The translations under genes were made by a program, and so were the position numbers. 64,000 nucleotides of DNA, from the NCBI RefSeq assembly GCF_024362525.1, contig NZ_CP101458.1, positions 62,001-126,000 on the forward strand, given 5' to 3'. The number at the start of each line of letters is the position of its first letter. Within the stretch, counting starts at the first letter, position 1. This DNA is from Natrononativus amylolyticus. GTDB taxonomy: Archaea; Halobacteriota; Halobacteria; Halobacteriales; Natrialbaceae. Positions 16,097-25,025 of the stretch are shown here, in pieces. The notes beneath the pieces are model-generated. The model searched no databases. It was not told the origin of the DNA and saw only the letters and a list, made by a program, of their open reading frames with translations.

Positions 16097-16701
16097 TCGA
16101 GACCGACCCGCCCGCTGGTCGCGCTGCGAAGCCGATCCCGGAGCGCCTCGCTCTCGGCAACGGGCACCCGGACCAGAAAGGAGACATCGGCCTCGTACGC
16201 CGCGTCGAACTCGTAGCCCTCGCTCTCGAGGATTCCCCGGACGGTGCCGGAGTCGTCGTACGCGACGGTGATCGCGACCCGCTCGTGTGGGCGCTCCTCG
16301 ACGACGCCGGCCTCGTCGACGGCCTCCTTCACCGCCCGCGAGTACGCCCGGACGAGGCCGCCGACGCCGAGGTTCGTCCCGCCGTAGTAGCGGGTGACGA
16401 CGACCGCGACGTTCTCGAGGTCGCGCTGGGCGAGGACGTTCAGTGCGGGCTTCCCGGCCGACCCTGAGGGTTCGCCGTCGTCGCTCGAGTACTCTCTGAG
16501 CAGGTCGCCGTCGGCACCCGCCCGTACGCGGTAGGCGGGGACGTTGTGCGTCGCGTCGGCGTACTCCTCGCCGGTGGCGGCGACGAACGCCTCCGCGGCC
16601 TCGACGGTTTCGACCGGCCGCACGTGGCCGATGAACTCGGAGCCCTGGACGACGAACCGCGCGGTCGACGGCGCGTCGACGGTCCGGTACGTGCGGCTCA
16701 T
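16093..16701 (-). CDS. YigZ/IMPACT family protein (UPF0029)
   Basis: A 202-residue cytoplasmic protein. The UPF0029 N-terminal domain has the signature DATHNVPAYRV, DDGEPSGSAGKP and VVVTRYYGGTNLGVGGLVRAY. The C-terminal about 70 residues form the ferredoxin-like domain (ITVAYDDSGTVRGILE). Relatives are eukaryotic IMPACT, a Gcn2 regulator, and bacterial YigZ/YvyE; a role in translation stress control is inferred from the family. No operon partner is seen. Confidence 0.9.
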   Translation of the reverse strand: MSRTYRTVDAPSTARFVVQGSEFIGHVRPVETVEAAEAFVAATGEEYADATHNVPAYRVRAGADGDLLREYSSDDGEPSGSAGKPALNVLAQRDLENVAVVVTRYYGGTNLGVGGLVRAYSRAVKEAVDEAGVVEERPHERVAITVAYDDSGTVRGILESEGYEFDAAYEADVSFLVRVPVAESEALRDRLRSATSGRVGLD

Positions 16702-16849
16702 CCCGACTCACCGGCCTCGAGCCGTCTGTCGACCATGCGCCGGCTACTCCCGGGGACGAAAAGAGCCCATCGGTCTCCGCACCGACCGCCGTCACGCTCG
16801 CGCCGGATAGTGACCTTCAGGTGGGTCGACCGCGACGGAGGCGGTACGA

Positions 16850-17263
16850 ATGCAACTCGTCGATCTCGAGGTCACGCTCGACATCCCCCCGTCGGCGGTT
16901 CGCGAGGCGCTGACGCCGGCGTCGATCGTCGAGTACGCCGGAACCTACGAGGTCGTCTCCGTCGACCGGACCGACGACGCGACGGTCGTCACGGCGGCGG
17001 CCGACGACCTCGAGGTCGTCTTCGAGTTCGTCGAGACCGACACCGGCTACCGCTACGAACAGCACGGGGCCCACGGCCCGTTCGAGCGGATGACGACGTG
17101 GATCAGCGTCACCCGCGAGGCGGGCGAGACGCGGGTTTCGGCCGCCTCGGAGTTCACGTTCGGCGGGCTCTTCTCGTTTCTCACGGACCGCCTCGGCGCG
17201 ACGATGCGCCGTCGCGAACTCGAGCGGCTGCTGACGGCGCTGGCGCTGGATCTCGAGGCGTGA
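16850..17263 (+). CDS. SRPBCC family protein, paralogue of 5740-6147
   Basis: A 137-residue START-like protein that aligns with the SRPBCC protein at 5740-6147 over its whole length: LTPASIVEYAGTYEVVSVD, YRYEQHGAHGPFERMTTW, and the C-terminal helix DRLGATMRRRELERLL. It probably binds a lipid or other hydrophobic ligand. It stands alone, ending two bases before the stop of the convergent ACT-domain gene. Confidence 0.72.
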   Translation: MQLVDLEVTLDIPPSAVREALTPASIVEYAGTYEVVSVDRTDDATVVTAAADDLEVVFEFVETDTGYRYEQHGAHGPFERMTTWISVTREAGETRVSAASEFTFGGLFSFLTDRLGATMRRRELERLLTALALDLEA

Positions 17264-17264
17264 G

Positions 17265-17768
17265 CTACTGTAACTCGATCTTCCGAACGAACTCGAGGTC
17301 CCGGAGTCCGGTGATCAGCGTCCCGGGCAGATCCTGATCGGTGACGAGGTAGAGTCGGGGCTCGTCGGTGAACTCGGGGTCCTCGCTGATCGTCTGGCGG
17401 ATCGAGACGTCGTGGTCCGCCAGCAACCCGGTGACGGCGGCGACGATTCCCTTCTGGTCGGCGTCGTCGACCTCGATGGCGATGACGGTCAGATCGAGCA
17501 CCGGCGCCAGATCCATCAGGCTCGGCACCTGTGAGATGTTCCGAAAGATTCGCTCGAGTTCGGGATCGTCGAGGATGACGTCGGTCGTCGAGTCGACGAC
17601 TCGGCGGTCGACGCCGATCTCGCGGGCGATGCCCGTGTTCGGGATCTCGATCCCGCCGGAGACGACTCGCCCCTCGTCGTTGACCGAGAACCCGCGCTCG
17701 AGCAGGAGTCGAATAACCGCCTGCTGGCTGGGCGACCCCTCGAACTTCTCCATGATCTCGTCGAACAT
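17265..17768 (-). CDS. ACT-domain amino acid metabolism regulator
   Basis: A 167-residue protein starting MFDEIMEKFEGSPSQQAV. The first 70 residues look like a winged-helix module (AVIRLLLERGFSV, GIAREIGVDRRVVDSTTDVI). Residues about 88-167 form an ACT domain (LTVIAIEVDDADQKGIVAAVTGLLADHDVSI). This layout matches archaeal ACT regulators proposed to sense amino acids and bind DNA. The frame is open further upstream, but the ATG at 17768 has a TATA box at 17796-17801. It lies next to hisB, which may be a target. Confidence 0.82.
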   Translation of the reverse strand: MFDEIMEKFEGSPSQQAVIRLLLERGFSVNDEGRVVSGGIEIPNTGIAREIGVDRRVVDSTTDVILDDPELERIFRNISQVPSLMDLAPVLDLTVIAIEVDDADQKGIVAAVTGLLADHDVSIRQTISEDPEFTDEPRLYLVTDQDLPGTLITGLRDLEFVRKIELQ

Positions 17769-17795
17769 TCGTTGCCGACAATACGGACGCCGGCG

Positions 17796-17801
17796 TATAA
17801 T
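17796..17801 (-). promoter_or_regulatory. TATA box of the ACT-domain gene
   Basis: TATAAT on the plus strand reads ATTATA on the minus strand, about 29 nt before the ATG at 17768. It fixes the start of that gene. Confidence 0.55.
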
Positions 17802-17856
17802 CTTGGGTGGTCGATACCGGACCCGGTCGCCGGGCGCCGCACTCGCCACCCCTGAC

Positions 17857-18444
17857 TCAGAGCGTCCCTTTCGTGCTCGGGGCGTCCTCCCGGCGGTCGT
17901 CGAGCCGGGTGGCGTCGTCGAGCGCCCGCGTTAGCGCCTTGAACAGCGCCTCGACCTCGTGGTGGGCGTTTTCCCCGCTGACCTCGAGGTGCAGCGTGAG
18001 TCCGGCGTTCATCGCGAGCGACTCCGCGAAGTGTCTCGCCATGTCGCTGGTGAACTCGCCGATCCGCGCCTGGGAGAACTCGCCGTCGAAGTAAAAGCGG
18101 GGACGGCCGCTGACGTCCACCACGGCGCCGGCGACGGCCTCGTCCAGCGGCACCCGCCGGTCGGCGTACCTGACGATCCCCGCGCGGTCGTCGAGGGCCT
18201 CGTCGAACGCCTCACCGAGGACGATCGCCACGTCCTCGACGGTGTGGTGATCGTCGACGGCGAGGTCGCCGTCGCAGTCGACCTCGAGGTCGAACAGGCC
18301 GTGCTTGGCGAACGACGTCAGCATGTGATCGAAGAAGCCGATTCCGGTGCCGACGTCGGCCGCTCCGCTTCCGTCGATCGTGAGAGAGCACTCGATCGTG
18401 GTCTCCGTCGTCTCGCGGCTGATGGTCGCCGTACGTTCGCTCAT
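17857..18444 (-). CDS. hisB: Imidazoleglycerol-phosphate dehydratase
   Basis: A 195-residue enzyme of histidine synthesis that converts imidazole glycerol phosphate to imidazole acetol phosphate. The two manganese-binding repeats are present: [17 protein letters not shown] near residue 65 and [18 protein letters not shown] near residue 160. [13 protein letters not shown] near residue 38 is another family motif. Length is normal for the monofunctional enzyme. hisA and hisI are elsewhere in the window, so there is no his operon. Upstream lies the AT-rich region with several inverted repeats (18550-18633). Confidence 0.95.
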   Translation of the reverse strand: MSERTATISRETTETTIECSLTIDGSGAADVGTGIGFFDHMLTSFAKHGLFDLEVDCDGDLAVDDHHTVEDVAIVLGEAFDEALDDRAGIVRYADRRVPLDEAVAGAVVDVSGRPRFYFDGEFSQARIGEFTSDMARHFAESLAMNAGLTLHLEVSGENAHHEVEALFKALTRALDDATRLDDRREDAPSTKGTL

Positions 18445-18549
18445 GTCGGTACGACGGCGCCGGTGCTACAAGGAAATTCCGTTCAGGACGTTCCTACCAC
18501 CCCCGCTGATCTCTCCCTGGTCACTACCGTAACGACGGACTGAGAGCGT

Positions 18550-18559
18550 GTTTTAAAAC
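18550..18559. promoter_or_regulatory. Perfect palindrome GTTTTAAAAC (possible operator)
   Basis: A 10-bp perfect palindrome in the hisB/small-membrane-protein intergenic region. A near-copy, GTTTTCAAAAC, follows 29 bp later. AT-rich palindromes are rare in this GC-rich sequence, so a regulator site is plausible. Confidence 0.45.
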
Positions 18560-18578
18560 GTCTCGAGGACACTGAACG

Positions 18579-18589
18579 GTTTTCAAAAC
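18579..18589. promoter_or_regulatory. Palindrome GTTTTCAAAAC (possible operator, second half-site)
   Basis: An 11-bp palindrome with a central C, centred about 29.5 bp (near three helix turns) from the GTTTTAAAAC element. Its last base is the first base of a longer inverted repeat. Confidence 0.45.
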
Positions 18590-18633
18590 GTTATTTTGTA
18601 CAGCACACTCGCGTAAAATGGTACGAAATAACG
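18589..18633. promoter_or_regulatory. 13-bp inverted repeat with 19-bp spacer
   Basis: The arm CGTTATTTTGTAC (18589-18601) pairs with GTACGAAATAACG (18621-18633). The arms are inverted copies with one mismatch, which would be G-U in RNA. The spacer is 19 bp. It could be two operator half-sites, or a hairpin if transcribed. The next gene starts 60 bp downstream. Confidence 0.5.
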
Positions 18634-18693
18634 CCAATGTTCTGGCAGCTATATGACCATCGGAGTGAACATCTGTGATAGACGCCCGCCCCC

Positions 18694-18951
18694 ATGTCCA
18701 ACCACTCCCCACTCTCGAACGACTCGCTCGCCCCCTCCGGCACCGAAACCGAACCGCACGGAAGCCGACTCACTAGTTCGCTCAAGCGCCCGCTCCAGTT
18801 CTGTTGCTTCTGGATCGCGATCGCCCTCCCGTTCGTGCACGTCCCCCTCCTCGCACACGGGCTCGGTGACCTCTCCGTAACGATCGCCTTCCTCTCCCTC
18901 CTGGTCGTGAACGTCGTCGCCCTCTACGTCGGCCACGGCTACAACCAGTAA
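18694..18951 (+). CDS. Small two-TM membrane protein
   Basis: An 85-residue protein with a Ser/Thr-rich cytosolic N-terminus (about 30 residues). Two hydrophobic segments follow, FCCFWIAIALPFVHVPLL and SVTIAFLSLLVVNVVALYV, joined by a short turn. I do not recognise the family. CTATATGAC (18649-18657) could be its TATA box with a short leader. Its promoter region holds the inverted-repeat cluster, so it may be specifically regulated. Confidence 0.6.
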   Translation: MSNHSPLSNDSLAPSGTETEPHGSRLTSSLKRPLQFCCFWIAIALPFVHVPLLAHGLGDLSVTIAFLSLLVVNVVALYVGHGYNQ

Positions 18952-19052
18952 CGCCGCCCTCGAGCCCCCTCCTTCGAACCTGCGGCAGTTCTCGCGTTCG
19001 GTCGACGTACCGAACCCGTTATCCTCCCGGCAGACACAGTGTGGGGTACTCG

Positions 19053-20549
19053 ATGAGGATCCGTGTCGACTGGCGCTCGAGTTGTAGCCTCACCGGAACG
19101 GTGCTGAAGTGGCTCGCCGTGCCGCTGTCGGTGCCGCTCGCCCTCGCGATCTACGACGGCGACCCCGTCTACCCGTTCGTGATCGCGATCATCGTCACCG
19201 TTATCGCGGGACTGGCACTCGAGACGCTGAGCGACGACCGCGACATCGGCCAGCGCGAGGCGTTCCTGATGGTGGCGGTCACCTGGCTCGGCGTCGCGGT
19301 CGTCGGCGCCGTCCCGTTCGTGACGGCGGGGGTGGGGACGATCGCACATCCGGTCGACGCCATGTTCGAGAGCATGAGCGGCCTGACGACGACCGGAGCG
19401 ACGGTGATCGACGACTTCGAGGCCCACTCGCGGTCGATCCTCCTGTGGCGCCAGCTCATCCAGTGGCTCGGCGGGCTCGGAATCCTGATCGTCGCGATCG
19501 GCCTGCTCTCGAACCTCATGGTCGGTGGCGCACAGCTGATGGAAACGGAAACGCAGACGCAGAACGTCCGGAAGCTCAGACCGCAGATCGACGAAACCGC
19601 CCGGCTCATCTGGGGGCTGTACGTCGGTCTCACCGTTCTCGCGGCCGCGACGTTCTACGCGCTGAACCTCCTCGGTCTCGCGCCGAACATGGACCTCTTC
19701 AACGCCGTCGCGCACGCGCTCACCAGCGTCTCGACCGCGGGCTTTTCGCCCGAAGGCGAGAGTATCGGCGCGTTCAGCCCGATCGTTCAGTGGGCTGTGA
19801 TGCCCTTTATGATCCTCGGGGCGACCAACTTCATCCTCCTCTACTACCTTACCCAGGGGGAGTACACGCGCCCCTTCGAGAGCGAGGAGCTTCGATTCTA
19901 CCTCGGCGTGCTCGCGGTCTTCGGCGGTATCGTCATCGGCATCCTCTACGTCGATGCGACCTTCGAGCGGGGGCTCGAGCCCACGATCCGCCACGGACTG
20001 TTCAACGTCGTCTCGCTGGTGACGACGACGGGGTACGCCTCGACGAACTTCGATCTCTGGTCGCCCGGCGCCAAACACATGCTCTTTCTGTGTATGTTCA
20101 TCGGCGGGATGGCCGGCAGCACGACCTGTTCGATCAAGTCGTTTCGCTGGCTCGTGATCCTCAAGGGGCTGCGCCGGAACCTGTTTACGGCGGTTCATCC
20201 ACGAGCCGTGCGTCCGATCCGGCTCGGCGAGAGCGTCATCGACGAGGACACCGTCCGCGACATCTTCACCTACGTGATGCTCGCGATCATCCTCTTTTTC
20301 GCCCTCACGATCCTCATCGTCGTCGACGCGGCTCGAGCCGGCAACGGCGTCACGGAGTTCGAAGCGCTCGGCGCGGCGGCGTCGATCTTCCTCAACATCG
20401 GCCCGGCGTTCGGGATGGCGGGCCCGATGGACAACTACCACGGCTTCCCGATCACGACGCGGGCCATCATGGTGATCATGATGTGGATCGGCCGCATCGA
20501 GATCATCCCGGTGCTGGTGTTGCTCACGCCGGCGTTCTGGCGCTCGTAG
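19053..20549 (+). CDS. trkH: TrkH-family potassium uptake membrane subunit
   Basis: A 498-residue transporter with the four pore-loop repeats of Trk/Ktr channels: MSGLTTTGATVID, SVSTAGFSPEG, SLVTTTGYASTN and FLNIGPAFGMAG. GGMAGSTTCSIKSFRW is a further conserved family segment. It carries K+ across the cytoplasmic membrane, central to the salt-in strategy of haloarchaea, normally gated by a TrkA protein, which is not in this window. A GTG at 19041 is an alternative start, four codons upstream. It is followed by a small membrane gene on the same strand. Confidence 0.93.
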   Translation: MRIRVDWRSSCSLTGTVLKWLAVPLSVPLALAIYDGDPVYPFVIAIIVTVIAGLALETLSDDRDIGQREAFLMVAVTWLGVAVVGAVPFVTAGVGTIAHPVDAMFESMSGLTTTGATVIDDFEAHSRSILLWRQLIQWLGGLGILIVAIGLLSNLMVGGAQLMETETQTQNVRKLRPQIDETARLIWGLYVGLTVLAAATFYALNLLGLAPNMDLFNAVAHALTSVSTAGFSPEGESIGAFSPIVQWAVMPFMILGATNFILLYYLTQGEYTRPFESEELRFYLGVLAVFGGIVIGILYVDATFERGLEPTIRHGLFNVVSLVTTTGYASTNFDLWSPGAKHMLFLCMFIGGMAGSTTCSIKSFRWLVILKGLRRNLFTAVHPRAVRPIRLGESVIDEDTVRDIFTYVMLAIILFFALTILIVVDAARAGNGVTEFEALGAAASIFLNIGPAFGMAGPMDNYHGFPITTRAIMVIMMWIGRIEIIPVLVLLTPAFWRS

Positions 20550-20634
20550 TTCCCGGGAACCGCTGGTGGCCGGTGCGATATCGACGACCCCGCAAACGGT
20601 ACGCTTACCTGACATCCAGTCGACGAACGAGTGT

Positions 20635-20970
20635 ATGGCCGCTGTCCGTCTCCTCCCTCCAGCGGTGGTGTACTTCGTCGCCGCCGTTTTCGCTGGCCTC
20701 CCGTTCGCGGCAGTCCTCTACGGCGGGCTCGGTGTCGTACTCGAGGCCGTCGGTTTCGATAGTGCGGCGGCCGCCGATCTCGTGCTGTTCGTTCTCTCGG
20801 TGTTGGTCGGGCTGCAGTTGGCCGTCGAACTCACGGCTGTACACTCGGCCGGCGTGGGCGCCCTCACGCGCGGGTCGACCGCCGGCGCCGTCGCCCGATT
20901 CGTGCCGCTCGCTCTCGGGGCGCTCGCCGTGATCGTCACGATCTTCGTGCGCTACTCGAGCGCTTCCTGA
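20635..20970 (+). CDS. Small three-TM membrane protein
   Basis: A 111-residue hydrophobic protein beginning MAAVRLLPPAVVYFVAAVF. It has three hydrophobic stretches (about 8-37, 44-68 and 82-106) and no recognised motif. The ATG at 20635 is chosen as the first start matching the hydrophobic profile. Its last 19 bp overlap the 3-prime end of hisA on the other strand. Function unknown. Confidence 0.55.
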   Translation: MAAVRLLPPAVVYFVAAVFAGLPFAAVLYGGLGVVLEAVGFDSAAAADLVLFVLSVLVGLQLAVELTAVHSAGVGALTRGSTAGAVARFVPLALGALAVIVTIFVRYSSAS

Positions 20971-21680
20971 GCCTCCGCGAGCGAAAACCGCCCCTCGTAC
21001 AGCGCGGTGCCGACGACCACTGCCGCCGCGCCCGCCTCCTCGAGCGCCCGGACGTCCGCGAGGCTCGCCACGCCGCCGCTCGCGACGATCGGGATCTCGG
21101 TCGCCGCGACGAGTTCGCGAACGGGCTCGGTCGCGACGCCCTCGAGTCTCCCCTCGACGTCGACGTTCGTAAAGAGGATCGCCGCGGCGCCCAGATCCGC
21201 GTAGCGCGCTGCGGCCTCGACCGGCGTGATTCCCGCACCCTCGGTCCAGCCCTCGACGACGACCTCGCCGCCTCTCGCGTCGAGGCTCACGACCACGCTC
21301 TCCGGGTATCGATCGCTGATCTCGGCGACGATCTCCGGGTTCTCGACGGCCGCGGTGCCGAGGATGACGCGGTCGACGCCGCGCTCGAGCAGGTCGATCG
21401 CCTCCTCGGCCGTGCGGATGCCGCCGCCGAGCTGGACGGGCACGTCGACTGCCTCGACCAGCGCGTCGATCGCGGCGGCGTTCCCGCGCTCGCCCTCGAA
21501 CGCGCCGTCTAAATCGACCAGGTGAAGCGACTCCGCGCCGGCGTCGATCCACCGTCGGGCGGCCTCGACGGGCTCGCCGTAGCGCTTCTCGGTGCCGCGT
21601 TCGCCCTGGACGAGCTGGACCACCTCGCCGTCGGCGACGTCGACGGCCGGAATCACCTCGAACGTCGGAAACTGGCTCAT
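20952..21680 (-). CDS. hisA: ProFAR isomerase, histidine biosynthesis
   Basis: A 242-residue (beta-alpha)8 enzyme that isomerises ProFAR to PRFAR. The first catalytic Asp is in FEVIPAVDVADGEVV (Asp14) and the second half carries the matching SLDARGGEVVVEGW segment. The phosphate-binding loops are QLGGGIRT and IVASGGVASLAD. The ATG at 21680 is supported by a GGTTATTCC element about 27 nt upstream. It is not clustered with hisB or hisI. Confidence 0.95.
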   Translation of the reverse strand: MSQFPTFEVIPAVDVADGEVVQLVQGERGTEKRYGEPVEAARRWIDAGAESLHLVDLDGAFEGERGNAAAIDALVEAVDVPVQLGGGIRTAEEAIDLLERGVDRVILGTAAVENPEIVAEISDRYPESVVVSLDARGGEVVVEGWTEGAGITPVEAAARYADLGAAAILFTNVDVEGRLEGVATEPVRELVAATEIPIVASGGVASLADVRALEEAGAAAVVVGTALYEGRFSLAEAQEALE

Positions 21681-21835
21681 ACTCGAGTCCGCGTCCTCCG
21701 GCGGAATAACCCCACTGGTCCGGGCGAACGCGCCGACGGGTACCGCCATCGACCCGTGAGAGTCATCGAACGTATCCGCTTCCCTGCACGTATTTACCGC
21801 CCGACGGTGAACCGACGTGAGAGAACGTGTCGACG

Positions 21836-23707
21836 ATGGCGACGCTCGAGTCGGCCGGCTCCGTGTCACTGCAGACAGCCGACGTTCCGGAGCTCTCCCT
21901 GTCGATGCTCGTCGTCTTCGCGATCATCGCCGTCGCCGTCGCCCTCTTCGTCACCCAGCCGATTCCGCTCGACGTCACCGCCCTGCTCGTGATCGTCGTG
22001 CTGGTCGTCCTCGAGCCCTGGACGACGATCTCGGCCGAGCAGGGGATCGCCGGCTTCGCGAGTTCGGCAACGATCACCGTGTTGATGATGTTCATCCTGA
22101 GCGAGGGGGTCCGCCGGACGGGGGCGGTCCAGCTCTTGGGCGAGAAGCTCGCGGCGTTCGCGGGCGGCGACGAGCGCCGCCAGCTCGGCTCGATCGTCGG
22201 CGTCTCGGGGCTCTCTGCGGGCTTCATCAACAACACCCCGGTCGTGGCGATCATGATTCCCGTCGCGAACGAACTCGCCGAGCGAACGGGAACCTCGCCC
22301 TCGAGGCTGCTGATCCCGCTCTCGTTCGCCTCGATGATGGGCGGGATGCTCACGCTGATCGGCACTTCGACGAACATCCTCGCGAGCGACATCATCGCCC
22401 GCGAGGAGTACCTCGGCAGCGGGTTCTCGATGTTCGAGTTCACCGCCCTCGGCGCGCTCGTCCTCGCGGTTGGCTCCGTCTACCTGCTGGTTGCGACCCC
22501 GTACCTGCTGCCCGAGCGCATTCGCCCGCGGGACGAACTGACCAGCGAGTTCGAGTTGACCTCCTACCTGACGGAGGTCGTCGTCCCCGAGGACTCGCCG
22601 CTCGTCGGCGACACCGTTCGGGAGGCGATCGCAGACCTCGAGGTCGACCTCGAGGCGGTGACGCTCATTCGCGGCGAGGACGCCTTCGGCGCGTCGATCG
22701 GCGAGAAGGCGCTCCGGCCGGATGACGTGCTGATCGTCAGAACGGCCCGGCAGGCGGTCATCGACCTCGCCGGCGTCGAGGGACTCGAACTCCTGCCGCA
22801 GGCCAGCGTCTCGGACGCCGACCTCGAGGTCGACGACGAGGAACGAGCGACGCCGCAGGTGCTGGCGGAGGTTATCGTCGCGCCCGACGGCGACCTGGTC
22901 GAGGAGACGATGGCGAGTTCGAATTTCCGTCGACGGTACGACGCGACGGTGCTCGCCGTGCGGCGGGGGTCCGAGGTGGTCCACACGCGGATGGACCAGC
23001 GCCGACTGCGCGGCGGCGACACCCTGCTCGTCCAGGCGAGCCGGGACGCCCTCGACCGCCTCGGCACCGACCGGAACGTGATCGTCGCCCAGGAGTTCAC
23101 CCGGCCGACCTACCGCTGGTCGAAGCTGCCCGTCGCGCTGGCGATCGTCGCGGGCGTCGTCGGCGTGGCGGCGCTCGAGTTCTATCCCATTCTCGTCACG
23201 TCGATCGCGGGCGCGGTCGCGATGGTCGTCACCGGCGTCCTCAAGCCGACGGAGCTGTACGACGCCGTCGACTGGAGCGTGATCTTTCTGCTCGCGGGGC
23301 TGATCCCGCTGGGGGTTGCGATGGAACAGACCGGGGCGGCGGCCTTCCTCGCGGGCAACGCCGTCCTCGGTGTCGGCGGCCTCCATATCGTCCTCGTGCT
23401 CGGATTGTTCTATCTGTTCACCGCGGTTCTGACCGAACTGCTCTCGAACAACGCGAGCGTCGTGTTGATGATTCCGGTCGCGTTCGACGTCGCCGCCCGG
23501 TTAGGCGCCAACGAGTTCGCGTTCGTGCTCGCGGTGACCTTCGCCGCGAGCACGCCGCTGCTCTCGCCGGTCGGCTACCAGACGAACCTGATGGTGTACG
23601 GCCCCGGCGGCTACGAGTTCGGGGACTTCGCGCGCCTGGGCGCACCGCTCCAGTTGATCCTGACGGTGGTCACCACCCTCGGTATCGTCGCGATCTGGGG
23701 CGTGTAA
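21836..23707 (+). CDS. SLC13/DASS-type permease with two RCK_C (TrkA-C) domains
   Basis: A 623-residue membrane protein. The N-terminal half has PLDVTALLVIVVLVVLEPW, VSGLSAGFINNTPVVAIMIPV and LIGTSTNIL, the signature of the SLC13/ArsB-like ion transporter superfamily. Two RCK_C domains occupy about residues 243-330 (YLTEVVVPEDSPLVG) and 345-420 (LAEVIVAPDGDLVEE). The second membrane half has ELLSNNASVVLMIPVAFD and SPVGYQTNLMVYGPGGY. It probably moves sulfate, a di- or tricarboxylate, or another anion with Na+; ligand control through RCK_C is inferred. A GTG at 21827 is an alternative start. Confidence 0.88.
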   Translation: MATLESAGSVSLQTADVPELSLSMLVVFAIIAVAVALFVTQPIPLDVTALLVIVVLVVLEPWTTISAEQGIAGFASSATITVLMMFILSEGVRRTGAVQLLGEKLAAFAGGDERRQLGSIVGVSGLSAGFINNTPVVAIMIPVANELAERTGTSPSRLLIPLSFASMMGGMLTLIGTSTNILASDIIAREEYLGSGFSMFEFTALGALVLAVGSVYLLVATPYLLPERIRPRDELTSEFELTSYLTEVVVPEDSPLVGDTVREAIADLEVDLEAVTLIRGEDAFGASIGEKALRPDDVLIVRTARQAVIDLAGVEGLELLPQASVSDADLEVDDEERATPQVLAEVIVAPDGDLVEETMASSNFRRRYDATVLAVRRGSEVVHTRMDQRRLRGGDTLLVQASRDALDRLGTDRNVIVAQEFTRPTYRWSKLPVALAIVAGVVGVAALEFYPILVTSIAGAVAMVVTGVLKPTELYDAVDWSVIFLLAGLIPLGVAMEQTGAAAFLAGNAVLGVGGLHIVLVLGLFYLFTAVLTELLSNNASVVLMIPVAFDVAARLGANEFAFVLAVTFAASTPLLSPVGYQTNLMVYGPGGYEFGDFARLGAPLQLILTVVTTLGIVAIWGV

Positions 23708-23792
23708 CCGTTTTCTCACGAACTCCTCCGACGACAGATTTGCGGAGTGTATGACAGGTGAACGCCGTAATCGTTAGCGGGAGGTGACGTAA

Positions 23793-23800
23793 CTTATTTC
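23793..23800 (+). promoter_or_regulatory. TATA-like box of the second PiT gene
   Basis: CTTATTTC is centred about 30 nt before the ATG at 23826 in an AT-richer patch, consistent with a leaderless transcript. Confidence 0.45.
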
Positions 23801-23825
23801 GGTTCCATTATCCTCGTACTACGCC

Positions 23826-24992
23826 ATGGACCTCACTGCCGTTCTTTTGGCCGGCATCGTCGCCTCGGTGTTCGTCGGGTTCAACATCGGCGGATCGTCG
23901 ACCGGGATCGCGTGGGGGCCCGCGGTCGGTGCTGGACTACTCCGGAAGGTAACGGCGGCTGCGCTGATGACGTTCTTCGTCTTCCTCGGCGGTGCGACGG
24001 TCGGCCGGAACGTGATGGAGACGCTGAGCGGGGACATCATCACGATCGAGATCTCGCTCGCGGCGGGCGTCGCGATTCTCTTTTTCATCGGGCTGGGGAT
24101 CCTCGTCGCGAACGTCTTCGGGGTCCCCGTCCCCACGTCGATGGTGACCGTCGGATCGATCGCCGGCCTGGGACTGGCGACGAACACGCTCAACTTCGAG
24201 ACGATCACCTGGATCATCTCGTGGTGGATCGTCACGCCGGTGCTCGGCCTCTGGATCGGTGCCTTCATCGGCCGGTACATCTACCCGGAACTGAACCGTC
24301 GGTTCGAGATCAGGGCGTCCGACGGCCCGCTGCTGTCTCTGGATCGAACCGGGACGGTCCCCAGGCCCGTGCTCGGTCCGAACACCACGGGCCAGGAACT
24401 GACCGGGACGATCGTCGTCTTCGTCATCGGCTGTTACATGGCGTTCAGCGCCGGGGCGAGCAACGTCCCGAACGCTGTCGCGCCGCTGGTCAGCAGCGGC
24501 GCGCTCGCGCCGAACCCCGCCATCATCATCGCGACGGCCGCGATCGGGCTGGGCGGATTCACCATCGCTCGCCGGACGATGGAGTCCGTCGGGAGCGAAC
24601 TCAGCGACATTCCGCTGCTCGCGGCGTTAATCGTCATGATCACCGCCGCGACGATCACGACGCTGCTCTCGTGGGCGGGCATTCCGATCAGCCTCGTGAT
24701 GGCGTCGGTGATGACGATCGTCGGCCTGGGCTGGGGTCGGGCGACCCGTCCCATCACGGCTCGAGAGGCCATCCGCGGCGATACGGACGCGGAACTGGCG
24801 ATGGGCGCGCTGACCACCGAGCCCGACGCTCCGATCACCAAAATCGGCGAAGAAGAGTCCGACGAAGCCCTCGACGCGGGCAACCTCTTCAACCCGCGGG
24901 CGATCGTGAAGTACGTCTCGATGTGGATCATCGGGCCGGCGATGTCGACGATACTCGCCTACGGGTTCTTCGTCGCGTTGCCCTTCGTTTAG
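23826..24992 (+). CDS. PiT-family inorganic phosphate transporter (second)
   Basis: A 388-residue polytopic carrier. Repeat half 1 begins VFVGFNIGGSSTGIAWGPAVGA and half 2 has FSAGASNVPNAVAPLVSSGA; the second keeps a GxSNxxNA version of the PiT signature. A cytosolic C-terminal loop (EPDAPITKIGEEESDEAL) comes before the last TM segment. It is closely related to the PiT at 26398 and shares its LGWGRATR segment. A UspA gene follows after 33 bp, so transport and a stress protein may be co-expressed. Confidence 0.87.
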   Translation: MDLTAVLLAGIVASVFVGFNIGGSSTGIAWGPAVGAGLLRKVTAAALMTFFVFLGGATVGRNVMETLSGDIITIEISLAAGVAILFFIGLGILVANVFGVPVPTSMVTVGSIAGLGLATNTLNFETITWIISWWIVTPVLGLWIGAFIGRYIYPELNRRFEIRASDGPLLSLDRTGTVPRPVLGPNTTGQELTGTIVVFVIGCYMAFSAGASNVPNAVAPLVSSGALAPNPAIIIATAAIGLGGFTIARRTMESVGSELSDIPLLAALIVMITAATITTLLSWAGIPISLVMASVMTIVGLGWGRATRPITAREAIRGDTDAELAMGALTTEPDAPITKIGEEESDEALDAGNLFNPRAIVKYVSMWIIGPAMSTILAYGFFVALPFV

Positions 24993-25025
24993 TCCCGCCG
25001 CGTTTATTGACGGTGCTGTCGTAGC

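Noticed and set aside
18939-20615. 558-residue open frame antisense to trkH
   Set aside because: Composition is Arg/Asp/Glu/His-rich with no domain; trkH has complete pore motifs on the other strand.
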